Of a stretch of DNA of 64,000 nt, positions 10,516-21,402 are shown piece by piece (position 1 is the first letter of the stretch; every line of letters begins with the position of its first letter). A program made the position numbers and the translations under genes. The notes under the pieces were generated by a model, which was not told the DNA's origin, searched no databases, and was given only the letters and a program-made list of their open reading frames with translations. The stretch spans positions 96,805,674 to 96,869,673 of the forward strand of contig NC_134398.1 of the NCBI RefSeq assembly GCF_050003625.1, in the 5' to 3' direction. This DNA comes from Haematobia irritans (lineage: Eukaryota > Arthropoda > Insecta > Diptera > Muscidae).

Positions 10516-11442
10516 TATTGGTACATGAGGATCAATCTTCCGAACCGTTTTTTTTTATAGGTATTTTTTGAACCGTTTTTTGGTAGGTGTTGTACAAATT
10601 CCTGGCTCGGTCTTCTGAAAGTAGACTGTATGCGATTTTATCGAAGCTCGGAAAATGTAAAAATGCCAAGTAAATTAAACAAAGACAGGTTTCAGATTTA
10701 AAGTATGTAACAGGTTTCTTTCAAGGATCGCTGGTTGAAGTGCTAAACCGAAGTGAACTAATTAAATTATGGTAACTTATGAGCAAATATTACGAGAGAG
10801 AGTATCATTCAGTTGGAGTGAGATAACTAGGCTTAAAATATTAAAAACAACAGTTCTTGCTTGAAGAGTTAAAGTGGAGTAAAGATGCTAAATTCATTAA
10901 TTGGAAGTAATTCAAGTTATTAATGATAAATTTTAAATAAAATTAGAGAATAGAAATTGACTGTTAAAACTGGGTTTAACAGTTGTTTTTCCGAACCGTT
11001 TTTTGGTAGGTTTTTTTTTCGAACCATTTTTTTTTTTTTACCGATAAATAACTTCGTTGTATACCAACTTCGTTGTATACCATCTTTCAAGACACATATC
11101 TCAAGATACAAGGTCTTCCTCCTACAATCGTTTATGTGATTAGAATCTGATAAACAAACTGCGTAAATCTTATCAAATTAGTATCCCTTCTTAAAGAAGG
11201 AATATTTTATTTCCCGCTTTTCATTGACTCATATTTAGATCATAACGTTCCGAATGTAGCATTAGAGTTACAAGTTAAGTCTCTATTTAAAATCAAAACA
11301 GATCAGTACTAGGTCGAAGTTTGTAGCACATAAATTCGTAAATTTTTAAAAACTATACGATAATTTCGCTATACGGTCGAATTTTCAACTATCGACATTC
11401 TATTTTTCATTTTTAAAGAGTATAAGAATCAACTATCGAAAT
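10516..11442. other. Unassigned DNA with a repeated CCGAACCG motif
   Basis: The motif CCGAACCGTTTTTTGGTAGG or variants occurs near 10538-10590 and 10990-11035 next to poly-T tracts. No coding region was recognised. The small ORFs at 10920-11139 run through the poly-T and lack features. Confidence 0.3.
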
Positions 11443-11528
11443 CACCACTGTGGTATCACAATGGACTGAATAGTCTAAGTGAGCCTGATACATCGGGCTG
11501 CCACATAACCTAACCTAACCTAACCTAA
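11443..11528 (+). repeat. Isolated LINE/SINE 3' tail fragment
   Basis: The sequence TGGTATCACAATGGACTGAA, then GGGCTGCCACATAACC and TAACC repeats, is the shared 3' end of the SINE-1 and LOA-like LINE copies elsewhere in the window. It is a severely 5'-truncated insertion. Confidence 0.7.
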
Positions 11529-11734
11529 CTATCGAAATTGAAAAAAGTCTTTTCTTGAAAAGGTCGAATTTTGTTCTTAAATCTTAAGCAACAAAAATTG
11601 CTCGTATATCCTATTTTCTTCGTCTAACAGGTATTTTATATATTTATCCAGACTGTGTAAAAAACAATATTTTTCAAGTAAGTTTAATCATCAGTATCTG
11701 ATTTGACAAGGACTTGTAAACTACCCAACATAGG

Positions 11735-12119
11735 TCCACAATTTCTAACCGAAACTGAGCTGTGCTATTTATTGAACCGAAAACGGTTTTAATATCTATG
11801 ACGGAAGAAAGAAAGAAGATTATGCAGCCGCAAATATAATAAGGTGTACATTAAAGGATAATCAAATTAAACAATTGATTAAGGCCCACATTCAAAACAA
11901 AACATACTCTCTAGAAAAGTCTGCCAAAAACTGCTGTTGGATTTTCAGGTTCTGGCGGTTCTGCTCCGTAATGGGGAAACCATTGATAAATCTCAGAGCG
12001 CGGCTACGACACGCGATACTGCAACAATCGAAACTAAAACTCCGATCAGTATTCATGAAAAAGAGGAGAACACTATTTCCGATAACTGGGAAAAGATAGT
12101 CGAGCAAAAACTAACATAA
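11735..12119 (+). pseudogene. Broken coding-like frames of unknown family
   Basis: Three overlapping plus-strand frames have protein-like composition but switch frame. 11735-11792 ends LTETELCYLLNRKRF. About 11780-11930 includes DYAAANIIRCTLKDNQIKQL. 11885-12119 includes VLAVLLRNGETIDKS and ends ISDNWEKIVEQKLT before TAA. The last part is rich in charged residues and less AT-rich than the flanks. I do not recognise a domain. It may be a host pseudogene or a spliced exon; a possible acceptor TTTTCAG ends at 11949. Confidence 0.35.
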
Positions 12120-12170
12120 TTTGCAAAGTATCAGTTCAAATAATTGGTTCATTTAACAAACAATTGCATA

Positions 12171-12617
12171 CACTCATAGAAAAAAGTCTGCTAAAAACAG
12201 CAGTTGATGTCTGCTGTTATATTTTTGTACATCAGGGTCTAACGAACAACAAATTATAAAATTTTTAGGTTATAAATTTTTTTCCCAAAGCCTATTTAAG
12301 AACCAAAAGTAGTTTTTGGTATATTTTTGCACTGTAATATAAAATGCGATCAGCAAACTTTTTGTTTGCTGTTATGCCTCAATTTGATAAATATTCGGAT
12401 TTTTTGGCAAATACTATAATCATAATATATAAAATATTGTTTTAATTGCGTTGACATTTTTATTTTTTCATCCAAACTAAAACACGTTTTAGTGTAATCG
12501 CAGCATAAAAAATAGTAGACAATGTTTGCAACCAGGGCCTGCTTTCCTTTTGTCAGCAGAGTTTTTACTGTTATAGCAGACTTTTCTGCTGTTTCTGTTA
12601 ACAAATTTCTGTGGGTG
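12171..12617. mobile_element. TA-flanked MITE with CACYCAYAGAAA ends and CAGCAG motifs
   Basis: The left end CACTCATAGAAAAAAGTCTG and the inverted right end CTGTGGGTG are flanked by TA at 12169-12170 and 12618-12619. Subterminal segments of TCTGCTGTT type are also inverted. It is 447 bp and non-coding. The terminal style resembles the TA-flanked element at 19651-19890. Confidence 0.6.
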
Positions 12618-13139
12618 TAGTAAAGGAAGGTAACAAAAAAAGTGGTCATTTTAAATTTTCGCTTGCGAAAAACGTACTTAATACCGATGTCAACATACTC
12701 GTAGGATTAAATATGTCAAAGGATTATGTCAAAGAATACACACAATAGAACATGAGCCTTTAGCCACAACCAAGCAATAACTCGTTACCAAATAATCTTG
12801 GTGGTAACTTAGCCCAAAATTCGTAAGCAATTACTTCTTTGTTTTTGTAAGAACATGTTATATTAGTGTCAGCCCATGAGAAGTGTGTGTAGTGTAGGGA
12901 TTTTGACCTTTCATCGATATAACGAAAGGTTATGCCAATCTATTATATTGTGCCAAAATGAAAATAAAATCCCACTGTTTTTGTAATTTCAAAAATAAAA
13001 ATTTCAGAAATTACAACTAAAATGAAATTTTGTTTACTTTGGGAGGACAAGTTATATGAGCGTGAGGCCAGAAGAAGAAGTTTCAGAAAATTTTTTGAAT
13101 TACTTAAAATACTAAATATCTCATAAACTACTTAATATA
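12618..13139. other. Unassigned AT-rich DNA
   Basis: No gene, repeat terminus or RNA was recognised over this stretch. Confidence 0.3.
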
Positions 13140-13520
13140 TGTGATAATATAATATATAACATATGTTCCAAACATATTTTGCAGGAAGCACATATATTAT
13201 TGGATACTGCCAAAACATGATTATGTTCGTTTTATGTGAACATATTATATGTTTGGAAGCACTATGAACCCAAAAATATTATATGCTTGAAACAATTTTC
13301 TCCCAAAGAAGATTGTGCTCATTCCCTCATATAATTTTCACTTCCACGAAATCTTTTAGTTCTTGGCACAATTCTCTATAATACAAATGTTGAAGAAATT
13401 ATTGAATTTTATAATTTTTTTTTTAAATTTTACCTTTCGCTTGGACGGAGAATCGAACCGAGAACCATACAGTTTGTAAGCCAACACACTATCCTCTGGG
13501 CTACGTAGCTGTTATGGTCA
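13140..13520 (-). mobile_element. tRNA-derived SINE, family 2 (minus strand)
   Basis: Read on the minus strand, 13518-13430 has a tRNA-like head: an A-box-like TAGCCCAGAGGATAGTG and a B box GGTTCGATTCT. A body containing AAACATATAATATGTT-type motifs follows. The body is shared with both arms of the foldback at 58278-60426. It is not a functional tRNA because the stems do not form well. Confidence 0.6.
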
Positions 13521-13599
13521 TCAATAGACAATTATCGTTATAAGTTATATTTATATAGCATAAAAAACAAAACATTATTTAACAGAAACACATTTGTTT

Positions 13600-13665
13600 G
13601 CCATGTTGAGCAATGGTTAGCATGTCCGCCTTGCATGCAAAGGGTCGTGGTTTCAATCCCTGCTA
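13600..13665 (+). repeat. tRNA-like head of SINE family 1, detached from its usual body
   Basis: The segment has an A box (GAGCAATGGTTAGCATG) and a degenerate B box (GGTTTCAATCC) closely matching the SINE-1 heads at 24977 and 29966. The sequence after 13665 does not match the SINE-1 body. The anticodon arm does not fold properly, so it is not called as a tRNA gene. Confidence 0.55.
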
Positions 13666-14097
13666 TATTAAATTTTATTAAATGAAACTTCGAAATGTAG
13701 GATATTAAAGATTTACAGCCAGAAAAGTACAGTGCTTGATAAAACGAAATGGACTGAGCTTTTCGATAAAATATTATTTTTTTTATTGCAAAAATAACAA
13801 TTTTGTAACAAAAACCTGATTTTGGTATAAAAGCTTGAAATTGTAGAAGGAATTCAAAAACTAACAAAAGTAGAACGTGGAATCGAGTATAAACATACAT
13901 AAATAATTTTATAATATAAACATAAATTTATTTCGGCGTGAGCAGTTTCTGACTAGCATTTAACACCATTGGTCTTAATTTCATTTGTATACCCTCCACT
14001 ATAGGATGGGGGGTATATTAACTTTGTTTGTACATGGTGTTGGTATATTGTCTCTAACAGCCCCGCAAAAATTGGTACACATCAGGTCATAATTATA

Positions 14098-15029
14098 AAG
14101 GGTGATTCTTTTGAGGTTAGGATTTTCATGCATTAGTATTTGACAGATCACGTGGGATTTCAGACATGGTGTCAAAGAGAAAGATGCTCAGTATGCTTTG
14201 ACATTTCATCATGAATAGACTTACGATCTGCCACAACGTCGAATTTTCAGTGAATGGGCCCTAGAAAAGTTGGCAGAAAATCCGCTTTTTTATCGACAAA
14301 TTTTGTTCAGCGATGAGGCTCATTTCTGGTTGAATGGCTACGTAAATAAGCAAAATTGCCGCATTTGGAGTGAAGAGCAACCAGAAGCCGTTCAAGAACT
14401 GCCCATGCATCCCGAAAAATGCACTGTTTGGTGTGGTTTGTACGCTGGTGGAATCATTGGACCGTATTTTTTCAAAGATGCTGTTGGACGCAACGTTACG
14501 GTGAATGGCGATCGCTATCGTTCGATGCTAACAAACTTTTTGTTGCCAAAAATGGAAGAACTGAACTTGGTTGACATGTGGTTTCAACAAGATGGCGCTA
14601 CATGCCACACAGCTCGCGATTCTATGGCCATTTTGAGAGAAAACTTCGGAGAACAATTCATCTCAAGAAATGGACCGGTAGGTTGGCCACCAAGATCATG
14701 CGATTTGACGCCTTTAGACTATTTTTTGTGGGGCTACGTCAAGTCTAAAGTCTACAGAAATAAGCCAGCAACTATTCCAGCTTTGACAACAACATTTCCG
14801 AAGAAATTCGGGCTATTCCGGCCGAAATGCTCGAAAAAGTTGCCCAAAATTGGACTTTCCGAATGGACCACCTAAGACGCAACCGCGGTCAACATTTAAA
14901 TGAAATTATCTTCAAAAAGTAAATGTCATGGACCAATCTAACGTTTCAAATAAAGAACCGATGAGATTTTGCAAATTTTATGCGTTTTTTTTTTTAAAAA
15001 AGTTATCAAGCTCTTAACAAATCACCCTT
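14098..15029 (+). mobile_element. DD41D (rosa-type) mariner, copy 2, internally deleted
   Basis: The 932-bp element has the same ends as copy 1 and a TA duplication at 14096-14097 and 15030-15031. It sits in the 153-bp-type repeat. Its internal deletion junction (CTTAC joined to GATCTGCC) is identical to that of copy 1, so the two share a deleted ancestor. Confidence 0.92.
14212..14922 (+). pseudogene. Tc1/mariner transposase (DD41D), truncated
   Basis: The catalytic-domain frame holds FSDEAHFW, FQQDGATCHTA and CDLTPLDYFLWGYVK as in copy 1. The ATG at 14212 is out of frame with it because of the shared internal deletion. A one-base loss near 14787 shifts the frame after IPAL, so the C-terminus is scrambled and ends at 14875 instead of near 14922. 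Unlike copy 1 it has no stop just upstream of the catalytic frame. Confidence 0.85.
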
Positions 15030-15070
15030 TATATAGCCCCCATATAAGCCGTTCTCCAGATTTGACCTCC

Positions 15071-15243
<173 letters not shown>

Positions 15244-15343
15244 NNNNNNNNNNNNNNNNNNNNNNNNNNNNNNNNNNNNNNNNNNNNNNNNNNNNNNNNN
15301 NNNNNNNNNNNNNNNNNNNNNNNNNNNNNNNNNNNNNNNNNNN
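15244..15343. other. Assembly gap of 100 N
   Basis: Exactly 100 N bases, a standard scaffold placeholder. True size and content are unknown; the gap probably hides the rest of the TA tract and of the Copia element. Confidence 0.99.
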
Positions 15344-16091
15344 ATTTTTTAGCAATGGCCTTCACCCGTTGTGATTTCGATCTACTTGATCCTATGATTC
15401 CGCCTTTCATTACTTTTTGAAGAACTGTTGTTAATCCTTCAGGAATCTCCATGAATACGCCTTCAGTAATTTCGCCGTTCAAATAGGCAGTGACGACGTC
15501 CATCTGATGGATTTCAGGACTCATCTTCGCTGATAACGCTGCGACTAAGCGTATCGATGTCTGACGTACCACTGGTGAGTATGTTTCGAAGAAATCCTCC
15601 CCTGGACGTTGGGAGCACCCCTTGGCAACCAATCTGGCTTTCTTTTTGTTGTTGGCTTTTGTACTGAATACAAAACGATTCCCTTTGATTTTGCGATCAT
15701 CTGGCCTTTCGACTATCTCCCAGTTATTATTCAACAGTTGAGCCACATATTCATCTTCCACGGCCTGGAGCCATAAATTTGCATCTTCTCCATTCAGTCG
15801 CTCTTCGACTGTTGTAGTGGTATCCAGATTTGCCAAATTGCAGTCCTCGAAGCCTTCAAAATCAGAATCAAAGTCACCCTCGCTCAAGTTGTCTGGTAAA
15901 TTAATTCCTTTTTGACTATTTTCCAGTGATACTTCCATCTCATTTGCATCATCATCGGCGTCCTCGAAAATATCCTCATATTCAGTTTTGAAATACATTT
16001 CCTTTAAAAATCTTACATCACGGCTTATTATGATGTGTCGCTTCTTTGGTGACCATAGCCTGTATGCTTTCGCCTCATTTGAATAGTACAC
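15344..16091 (-). pseudogene. Copia pol: end of integrase region and N-terminal reverse transcriptase
   Basis: The minus frame contains the integrase/RT linker, then an RT start with NNNWEIVERPDDRKIKGNRF, KARLVAKGCSQRPGEDFFET and QMDVVTAYLNGEI, all typical of Copia RT. The first catalytic Asp (in MDVVTAYLNG) is present. The YVDD box would lie beyond the gap. The reading frame past PEGLTTVLQ degrades before the N run. Confidence 0.88.
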
Positions 16092-16329
16092 ATAATTCAG
16101 ATTTAGAATTGAATTTTCCTTTCGAATTGGCTTTCACCAAAACATATGCTTTTGTACCAAACGGTTGGATATGTTTCACAGAAAATTTCCTTCCATTCCA
16201 TAAAGTGTAGGGTATTTCCCCATCCAAAGATTTCGTTGGGCACCGGTTGCGAATATAAGAGGCGGTGTTAATTGCCTCGGCCCAAAATGATGATGGTGCG
16301 CCTGCTTGCCTCATCATGCATCTCGCCAT
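16075..16329 (-). pseudogene. Copia integrase C-terminal part
   Basis: Residues ARCMMRQAGAPSSFWAEAIN, SYIRNRCPTKSL, and PYTLWNGRKFSVKHIQPFGTK are the conserved region after the integrase core. The frame breaks near 16085 relative to the downstream part. To the right it is interrupted by the hAT-like element, with an 8-bp duplication at 16322-16329. Confidence 0.88.
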
Positions 16330-16890
16330 CAAGGTTGGCCTGTCACAAACTGTGACTTTTGCGACGGTATAATACGTATGTCGCAAAAGTCGTAAACCTA
16401 CTGTAGAAAACCAAATTTTGAATAGAAGAAATCCTGAACATTTTTTAATTTAGTTTGACAGCATTTGCTGTGAGTTTCTGCAGAAATTTGTGAAAGTTTT
16501 CCCATGGTCAAGCCTATTTTCTTAGGTGGTATCGAAATTCCCGTTAGTGAGTGTGTAAAATACCTTGGAGTTATATTGGACAGGAGACTGAACTTAAAGC
16601 TAAGAAAGGACGAGGAAATCCACGGTTACCCCGTACTCGTGCAAAAAGCAATAGGGAAAATGTGGCGACTAAAACCGAAAATTGTGAACATTCCTAAGAA
16701 TTGAAACTTCTTCGCACCTACCATCGTCTTGAATATCATCGAATTCGCTGCCTAGCCGACGCGACTAAAGTATTTTCAGTTTGCGACTTTTGTTACTTTT
16801 TCTACATTTACGACGCGTATGTGACGTTTACGACGTTTACAACTTTGCGACAGTCGCAAACCTAAAAAAGTTTGATACAGACCATCTCTG
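16330..16890. mobile_element. Non-autonomous hAT-like element containing a LINE fragment
   Basis: The 561-bp insertion interrupts the Copia integrase. It is flanked by 8-bp duplications CTCGCCAT (16322-16329 and 16891-16898). Its ends are CAAGGTTGGCCTGT and, inverted, CAGAGATGGTCTGT. Subterminal GACTTTTGCGAC / GTTTGCGACTTTTG motifs occur near both ends. The 8-bp duplication, the CA start and the subterminal repeats fit hAT. No transposase is present. Confidence 0.75.
16505..16692 (+). pseudogene. LINE reverse transcriptase fragment inside the hAT-like element
   Basis: The frame reads FLGGIEIPVSECVKYLGVI, LDRRLNL and KAIGKMWRLKPKIV. It aligns with 26683-26862 of the LOA-like LINE in this window, with the middle scrambled by a small deletion. 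It is only the RT thumb region, so no activity is expected. Confidence 0.8.
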
Positions 16891-17420
16891 CTCGCCATTT
16901 CAAGAAGCGTTCTATTTTTGCGTCCATAAACTCCATTCTGTTGTGGGGTATAAGGGGCACTCAGCCTTCTTCGAATTCCACACATCTGCAAATACTCATC
17001 AAACTCATTATTACAATACTCACGTCCATTGTGGGATTGTAATGCTTTTATCTTTTTGCCTGTAAATGTCTCGGCTGCATTTTTAAATTTCTTAAAAACT
17101 TCCAACACGTCCGACTTCTTTTTGAGTACATATACTTTACAATATCGTGAGTAATCATCCGTGAAAGTTACAAAGTATTTCGCCGAAGAATGAGATGCCA
17201 CCCTTATTGGCCCACAAACATCGCTGTGAACGATTTCCAACAAATCGTTTGCTCGTTCTGACTTTGCTTTGGGAAATGGTTTTCTTGTCTGCTTTTCCGT
17301 TATGCAAACTTCACAAGGTGACAATTTTTCCGACGAACCAAAATCCATACCTTCCGCGCTGGCCCTTTTGACTGGAAAGTTGACTCCAATTTTGTCCACA
17401 TTTTCGCTGACGTCGTACAC
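16891..17420 (-). pseudogene. Copia integrase core with two catalytic residues lost
   Basis: The minus frame has the zinc-binding end (CEVCITEKQTRKPF), then HSDVCGPI (first catalytic Asp), YFVTFTDDYSRYCKVYVL, LQSHNGREY and YTPQQNGVYGRKNRTLLEMA. In active Copia integrases the latter two are Q-S-D-N-G and N-G-x-x-E-R-K. Here the Asp is His and the Glu is Gly. The frame then runs into the hAT-like insertion. Confidence 0.9.
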
Positions 17421-17656
17421 TCAGTAATCAACCCCAACTCCGATGGCGTTACAGACAATGTTATGTCGGCGCATGCCTTTTGATCCATTTCCTTCCATTT
17501 TGAACGATCATTCGTCTGCGTCTCAGGAGAAATCGGCTTTGTTCCACTGACGTAGCCCCATAGGCCATTCTTGATAAGAATCGCCTTCATTTGCAGCTTC
17601 CATGTGTCGTAATTCTCGGCACTCAATGGCTGTATACGCACGGTAACTCCACTCAT
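17300..17656 (-). pseudogene. Copia gag N-terminus, joined by deletion to the integrase region
   Basis: It starts at an ATG (17656) and reads LSAENYDTWKLQMKAILIKN, then GLWGYVSG, the typical Copia gag opening. After KLESTFQSKGPARK the homology stops and the frame enters the pre-integrase segment. Most of gag, the zinc knuckle and the protease are therefore deleted. Confidence 0.88.
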
Positions 17657-17754
17657 TTCTGCAAATTCTAATTATCCTCGCCCGAGTAAAACTTTCGAAT
17701 TAAAATAATTCCGATTAATTGACAAACGTATTTAATGAAACCGCGATGGGCATT

Positions 17755-17768
17755 CTGGGCCCATAACC
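17755..17768 (-). other. Copia primer binding site
   Basis: On the minus strand GGTTATGGGCCCAG directly follows the LTR end. This is the Copia-type site that pairs with an internal part of initiator tRNA-Met. The same motif occurs at 60734. Confidence 0.85.
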
Positions 17769-18009
17769 TGTTGGATATTCTAATGCCTTTCAATCGAAAT
17801 AAAAAGTCTTTATTTCAAATTAGTCGCGTGCTTTTATTTAATGGAATTCAAAAGACAAGTTAACTCGTTGAGATGTGCACAAAGACTGAATAAAAAAGTG
17901 TAACAGGTAATAAAAAAAGTACAAAAGAGAACAAAAGGATAAAAGACAAAATGAGAGATAAATGTCACGACAGGGTTGTCGTATTCGAAATACTTCGCAT
18001 ATTCCAACA
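17769..18009 (-). repeat. Copia 5' LTR (241 bp)
   Basis: On the plus strand the segment starts TGTTGGATATTC and ends CATATTCCAACA, giving TG...CA ends with a short inverted repeat, directly adjoining the primer binding site. An AATAAA-like signal lies inside. The partner LTR is not in the window. Confidence 0.8.
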
Positions 18010-18163
18010 GTAAGAATAATATTATTTTATTTATTTAATTTAATTTGATTTGAAAAAAGAAATTTTTTTAACCCGCAAAGCTTAAAGCTTGTATGCAGGT
18101 GTTAGGAATAAAGTTAATTATTACAATAAATGATTTCTAGGTATTGTATCAAAAAATAACAAA

Positions 18164-18408
18164 GGGTCTGTTCGAAACCGAAACATTTTACTATGGTAAA
18201 AAAATCTGCTAATTTGGTATACTCATTTCTTTAACAAATAAAACTACTTTTTGTTCGTTTTGATATAATCAAAACATGATGTCGTAAATGTCAAGAATTT
18301 TCAACAAATGTCAAATGTGAAATTAAAACAAATGTTAAATTATACTCACCTCGATTTACGTCAAATTTTTACCAATGACAGTAAAATGTTTCTGTTTCGA
18401 AAAGGTCC
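18164..18408. mobile_element. 245-bp MITE with ~38-bp inverted ends
   Basis: The left end GGGTCTGTTCGAAACCGAAA and the inverted right end GGACCTTTTCGAAACAGAAA both continue into CATTTTACT and GGTAAAA. Flanking bases are A-rich, so the target duplication is unclear (possibly AAA). It is non-coding. Confidence 0.65.
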
Positions 18409-19328
18409 AAAATATATAAAAGAATCGTAAATATTGAAAGACTATATTACAAAATATATATAATAGAAACGTAAATAATGCAAATTATGATTCAAATGTG
18501 CCTTCATTGCGATGACAATAGTTGCTTTTTTATTTCCTTTTTTCGTCTACATTTATTGCTTGAGGATATCACTTCATGTGGCATTAGGTTGCATAAAGTT
18601 GGTAGGTTTACTCTTAGAGATGTTTTTCCGTATTTGTTGTTGAAATTAAGCACAAGGAATCTTCCTTCTTGCCGTCTTCTCGTATTGTACAAATGGTTTA
18701 TTGGGTTTTTGAAAATCATTCATAACTATTGATTTATAAATGTTTTTTAAGTTTAATATGTTATGTTGTTTGACGAATTCTTGTATATTTTGTTCTTGAG
18801 TAGTGTAGGTTTGTCGATTGTCAACGTGACTATCTCTGATCTGAATGCAATCTTTCCCAGCAAAACCTAGGTAATCACATCTCATTACAATTTACATTAC
18901 CAGGAGTAAAGCTGTAATTACACAGTGCATTACATTGCTGTGGGTTATAATGACTAACTTGTAATGGCAATCATAAATACTTCTCGGTAGTTTTCGAATT
19001 GATATTCTTAAAATGTACTCGTAATGCATTTGGCTGTTAATGGCTTAATAAAATAGAATAAATGATGGTACCATGTGGCATTATTATTCACATAATTGAG
19101 CATTTACTTAAAAAAAAAACTCAAAAAGAATATTTTATGTAACGGTAATTCTGAAGATTTTCCCGTTGAGGAATATTCTTCACGAATATTTCATAATAAT
19201 TGTGTTTTAAATTAATGACATTACCATATTATGTTTTAAATAAATGCTATTATACCTCATTCACATTACACTTTCAAAGTCGACTTCATTAGATTTCAAC
19301 TGTCATGTGGCTTATAAAAAAAGGGATA
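18409..19328. other. Unassigned DNA, part rich in ATTAC/GTAAT
   Basis: No gene was recognised. Short open frames at 18478-18885 on both strands have no domain. From 18880 to 19270 the words ATTAC and GTAAT recur many times on both strands, suggesting a decayed short repeat. Confidence 0.3.
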
Positions 19329-19332
19329 ATAT

Positions 19333-20241
19333 AGGGGAATTCCAATCCAAAGTAATGAAACGAAGATATTTCCATATAAAATATTGTTCGTTTTATTGAT
19401 TGAAGTTTTAAGTATACATAAAAAGAATAAAAAGTACAAGTGATTAGGTACAGCACAGCCACAAACAAGAAACAGCGAAAACACCATTAACTTGTAAGAC
19501 AATGACTATGCCCCACCACACAGAAAACAACTGACACCGTCGGCAATGACCAACAAGCGCCTTTTGTTACCTATCCTCACCAAGGTAGAAGAAAGAATGA
19601 CTCGATATTTGACTGTGCTTTGTATTTATAGACAACATTACTCAAAGCTACACAAAAAAAAATTCTGAATCAATCACGAAATTAATTGATCCAATTAATT
19701 TTTTAATTGAAATGTCTTCAATCACAGAAATGATAGTATCAATTAAAAATTAATTGATACTATTAATTTGTGTGATTGATTTTTATTTCAATTAAAAAAT
19801 TTGTTGATTCAATTAAATTTTTAATTGAATATTTTTTAAAACTCAATTAAGATTTTAATTGGAAAAATTTTCGTGAAATTTTTTTCTGTGTATACTCACT
19901 AACTCTCTCTTTTAACTAATACTATAAAAGAACTTAAGGAACAAAACTTCAAAACAAAGAAAAGAAAAACAAGTTAACGAAAATAATGAGATCGTTAGAG
20001 GTAATGAGTATAGTTTTTTACAAAATATTCTCAAAACTGGTTTTCATATGTAATGACTTCTTTTGTGGGTAAATGCAAGAAAACAAATAAACAAGTAATG
20101 GAAGAACTTTAGAAAACGGTATAGTACATTAATGTATAATTGTATAGCAAAACAAAAATAATTCTTTAGAAATAATATAATTATGAGAAAAATGTATAAT
20201 TACAAAAATAATAAAAAATAATAATAAGCAGGGCCGCTACA
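19333..20241 (-). repeat. Gypsy 3' LTR
   Basis: It aligns with 31461-33386 outside the separate insertions, with few differences. On the minus strand it begins TGTAGCGGCCCTGC and ends GGAATTCCCCT. The internal part carries the MITE at 19651-19890. Confidence 0.88.
19651..19890. mobile_element. 240-bp TA-flanked MITE in the 3' LTR
   Basis: The ends are CACAAAAAAAAATTCTG and, inverted, CACAGAAAAAAATTTC, with TA at 19649-19650 and 19891-19892. The other LTR has the empty site with one TA at 33041-33042. The interior is a series of imperfect CAATTAATTGA-like palindromes. Confidence 0.85.
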
Positions 20242-20257
20242 GTCTCCCCCTTTGGAG
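20242..20257 (-). other. Gypsy polypurine tract
   Basis: On the minus strand CCAAAGGGGGAGAC lies immediately before the 3' LTR start TGTAGCGG. This is the expected plus-strand priming site. Confidence 0.8.
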
Positions 20258-20347
20258 GGCAACATCGACCCGATGGCACGACAACATTAATACTTCTTGG
20301 GCCTTCCTCTTTTCCCGATGGGATGAACAGGCTTAGGTACATCATCT

Positions 20348-20786
20348 TTACAGGCTTAGGTACATCATCTTGTTATGGTGGTACTTTGTCAATGCTGATT
20401 CATGGTAGGTTCCCAATGGCATTTCCAATGCATCAGGAGAAGCTATTTGATAGAAGGTGGAGCCAATTTTCTTTGTTATGACGTAGGGACCATCCCGTTT
20501 GGGCACAAATTTGGCCGAGAGTCCTTTTGAAGCTTGGGACAATACATGGGTGGTTAACCATAATCTTGGTTCCAACATCCAAAACTGGCTGCAGTCTACG
20601 GCGTTTGTCGTACACTTCTTTGTTTTCATCTTGTCTTTTACTTTCAACTTCTTTGGCATCTTTTAATACATTGGCAAAACTTCGAAGGTATGGGGTGATT
20701 TGTGGTATGAAATTTTCGTTCTCGACTATTGAGCGAAGATCGTGGTGGACGTCGTCAATTCTTCGGAGTTCACGACCAAATGTCAA
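20348..20786 (-). pseudogene. Gypsy integrase C-terminal region, frameshifted
   Basis: Two overlapping minus frames carry the post-core region. 20433-20786 includes FGRELRRIDDVHHDLR and EVYDKRRRLQPVLDVGTKIMV. 20348-20659 includes KFVPKRDGPYVITKKIGSTF, the conserved end-domain strand set. At least one frameshift separates them. Confidence 0.85.
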
Positions 20787-21402
20787 AAAATGCAGCAGAA
20801 AATCCTGTTGATTGGCACTGGGCGGTATTCATTGCAAATCGAATGGCGCTAAGGTGTTTTGTCCAGGTATCGTGATGTGTTTGTACAAGAATGGACAATT
20901 GCGCTTTCATATCCCGATTTTTCCTCTCCACGGGGTTGGCTTGGGGGTGGTAGACGGGTGTAAATTGTTGCTGTACGTTGAGGCAATAAGCTACCTGTTG
21001 CATTATAGCTGACACAAATTGAACGCCGTTATCGGTTTTCATACGTCTTGGGACGCCATATCGCATGAAAACTTCTTCAATCAATGTTTTGGCACAAATC
21101 TCTGCGGGAAAAATTTCAACCCATCTCGTATCAAAATCTTCGGTTATCAGTATCCACTGGTATCCTTCATCTGAAGCGGGCAAGGGTCCAAAAAGGTCCA
21201 CAGAAAGGACTTCAAAGCGTTGTTTACAGCTTGTCGTTTGTAAAAGACCAGCAGGTTTTAGGTTCGTTGCCTTATAGCTTTGACACTCGATGGATAGCTT
21301 TACGTGCTTCATGATATCGGCTCTCATTCGTGGCCAAAAAATACCGACTACTAATTCGCTGAATAGTCTTATCCACTCCGTAATGGCCTGCCGTACTATC
21401 AT
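20787..21402 (-). pseudogene. Gypsy integrase catalytic core
   Basis: The frame has SVDLFGPLPASDEGYQWIL (first Asp), MKTDNGVQFVS (second Asp) and YHPQANPVERKNRDMK (Glu), so all three catalytic residues are present. The zinc-binding histidines lie in the upstream frame (GHYGVDKTIQR) and the cysteines here, so the H2C2 domain is split by a frameshift near 21300-21400. Confidence 0.9.

Larger units (their letters stand above)
15344..18009 (-). mobile_element. Copia LTR retrotransposon, minus strand, 3' half lost in gap
   Basis: From right to left it has a 241-bp 5' LTR, a Copia-type primer binding site, gag, integrase and the beginning of reverse transcriptase, then the gap. An hAT-like element at 16330-16890 splits integrase. 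No second LTR is visible. Confidence 0.9.

Noticed and set aside
13600..13665. Functional tRNA gene
   Set aside because: A and B boxes are present but the anticodon arm does not form a proper stem with a 7-base loop. The sequence matches SINE-1 heads in the same window.
18478..18885. Overlapping ORFs on both strands as a small gene
   Set aside because: No domain, no splice or start context, and no conservation within the window; the frames overlap antisense to each other.
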